NCBI GenBank assembly: GCA_030043175.1 | Contig: JASHYD010000252.1 | Location: forward strand, 1 to 15,777 | Length of the DNA: 15,777 nucleotides | From: Xanthobacteraceae bacterium | Lineage (GTDB): Bacteria; Pseudomonadota; Alphaproteobacteria; Rhizobiales; Xanthobacteraceae | Direction of reading: 5' to 3' | Part shown: positions 14,657-15,777 of the stretch, in pieces | Numbering within the stretch: the stretch's first letter is position 1 | Layout of the letters: each line of letters starts with the position of its first letter | Made by a program: the position numbers and the translations under genes | Notes under the pieces: generated by a model | The model's input: the letters and a program-made list of their open reading frames with translations, nothing else | Told to the model about the DNA's origin: nothing | The model's database searches: none

Positions 14657-15364
14657 TTAAAGATTGGCGAGCTCTACTCCGAGTAATTCGCGGAACTTAA
14701 CCGCGATCTCGTCTCCCGGGTTAAAGCCACCTTCACTGCCTGAGTCCCAGACGAAGTACTCAATAGCCGAGCCACTCGCTCCGCCAACGCAGCCAATCGC
14801 ACTCCAGCGGAGCAAGAAATCCTCGAAGCTATCCGCTAGCCGCTGACCATTATTGACGGCACCATCATGACTAAGGAACACGTCGGGCTCCCCAGGCGCC
14901 TTCTCATTGATGACGAAGAAATCGCCACCGCTGAAATCAGTGTTTGAGGATGTCCCATCCGATAGGCCCGTCGCGCAAACGGCAAAGACACCGTGCCAAT
15001 GCTGGGCGTATGAATCTGCTGGATCCGCATACACGCTCTTGCGCCATTCTTGCACATCGGCGTTGAGAGAGGGCAGCAGTTCAAGCGACCACAAGCATCG
15101 CCCCTCCTGGGCGTGTTTCCAGGGATGAGGCAGCGTGTGGAAGTGTTTCCTCGTCCACTCAAAGGAGAACGAGCTGGCGTGATTGATCAATATGCCGCGA
15201 AGCGAGCTTGGAATTGTGCGTGCGAGGCGCAGCTCGATGTCTGCTACGTCCGCCTCCGTGGCTGGTGGACCAATGCGGATGGGTGGCGAACTCCCACCAA
15301 CTCGGCGCACCGCCTCCCCAAACCGCGCACAATTATTAACGAACCGAACGAAGCTGAAGGCCAT
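14657..15364 (-). CDS. SMI1/KNR4 (SUKH) family protein
   Basis: The product is 235 residues from ATG 15364, which has GAGG motifs 2 and 8 bases upstream; the frame is open further upstream, but that part is basic, cysteine-rich and unlike the family. Residues 32-61 (GPPATEADVADIELRLARTI then PSSLRGILIN) are the standard SUKH opening ('ga teeeI..lE..lg..lP..yk.fl..~nG'), and the segment GDFFVINEKAPGEPDVFLSH (147-166) is the later strand pair. Residues 176-192 (LADSFEDFLLRWSAIGC) are the C-terminal helix ('ia.sfeeFL..~'). Bacterial SUKH proteins are often immunity proteins against secreted or contact-delivered nuclease toxins, cytoplasmic and without a toxin-independent role that I know. No toxin gene is visible here, so this may be an orphan. 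Alternatively it has a non-immunity role. Confidence 0.75.
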   Translation of the reverse strand: MAFSFVRFVNNCARFGEAVRRVGGSSPPIRIGPPATEADVADIELRLARTIPSSLRGILINHASSFSFEWTRKHFHTLPHPWKHAQEGRCLWSLELLPSLNADVQEWRKSVYADPADSYAQHWHGVFAVCATGLSDGTSSNTDFSGGDFFVINEKAPGEPDVFLSHDGAVNNGQRLADSFEDFLLRWSAIGCVGGASGSAIEYFVWDSGSEGGFNPGDEIAVKFRELLGVELANL

Positions 15365-15777
15365 TACCTCAACCTCAATGCAATGCTTGCACTGACGCCG
15401 CACAAGCGAGCCAGTGCAATGCGGCGGCCACGCGCAAAGCGGTATGGGGCGCGGCTTACGTCGCTTCTCTCCCCGCCCCCTTGCTGCTTTGCAGTATATC
15501 GCGCCATGGCGGCTACGTCCGAATCGGGTCAAGGCCTGCCGTTCCGAGTTCGTTGGAAGCACGTCGGGAGTACCCCAGATAAGCTGACGACTTTGTTAGC
15601 TTCTTTTGACTCTTGAGTGGGTGGTTGAAAGTTGAATCTCATTGATATGCAACCGTATTTCTTGTTGAGCTGTGGGTGGACAGCCCGCGGTGCCTGCCGA
15701 ACTGCGATGCGTTGCTGCCAGATGTGGTGTCGCAGGCATGGAGCGGCATTCAACGAACGGCAGCCGAAAACTCAAGG
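15365..15777. other. No recognisable gene up to the window end
   Basis: This contains the upstream region of the SMI1/KNR4 gene. The frames here (for example 15529-15753 minus, and the upstream extension of the SMI1 frame to 15562) have no family features. The right edge of the window may cut a gene, but nothing at 15617-15777 identifies one. Confidence 0.35.

Overview
The window looks like accessory chromosomal DNA from an alphaproteobacterium of the Bradyrhizobium/Rhodopseudomonas type. This is inferred from the high GC content, a stand-alone type II lumazine synthase (RibH2) behind an FMN riboswitch, alphaproteobacterial-looking protein families, and an interspersed REP-like repeat. No replicon, tRNA, rRNA, CRISPR array or intact transposase is visible.

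Layout. Positions 1-2930 are mostly decayed DNA: a possible resolvase C-terminal remnant (251-400), two minus-strand relatives of a TIM-barrel hydrolase-like family (783-1283, truncated; 1306-1782, interrupted by an in-frame stop), a cupin C-terminal fragment (2066-2290) and two very small ORFs. Positions 2926-4700 hold an alginate-lyase-like gene broken by four frame changes. Positions 4935-6122 (minus) encode an intact exported protein of a conserved family without known function. A gene-poor kilobase follows. Then comes the best understood unit: FMN riboswitch (7123-7269), a hairpin that can hide the Shine-Dalgarno, and ribH (7356-7862). Convergent to it is an NADPH-dependent FMN reductase-like gene (8025-8552). 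Next is a minus-strand unit of a 36-codon ORF (9924-10034) followed 9 nt later by a divergent ribose-phosphate diphosphokinase (8898-9914). A frameshifted J-domain remnant (10400-10617) is divergent from it. Positions 10914-12689 (minus) encode a membrane-anchored nine-haem cytochrome c. Then come a truncated, frameshifted serine-hydrolase remnant (12919-13172), an isoprenylcysteine-methyltransferase-like membrane protein (13771-14373, minus) lying between two about 90% identical 91-92 bp direct repeats, and an SMI1/KNR4 (SUKH) protein (14657-15364, minus).

How the genes relate. The flavin pieces form a plausible theme: riboswitch-controlled lumazine synthase makes a riboflavin precursor, and the neighbouring reductase uses FMN. 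The other intact genes look like independent cargo. The high ratio of broken to intact genes, with breaks often in short homopolymer or dinucleotide runs, points to a decaying island; systematic indel errors in the assembly are the main alternative. I found no convincing new multi-gene system. The most informative points are the nine-haem fusion, the coupled small ORF ahead of the PRPP synthetase, the riboswitch expression platform and the direct repeats.
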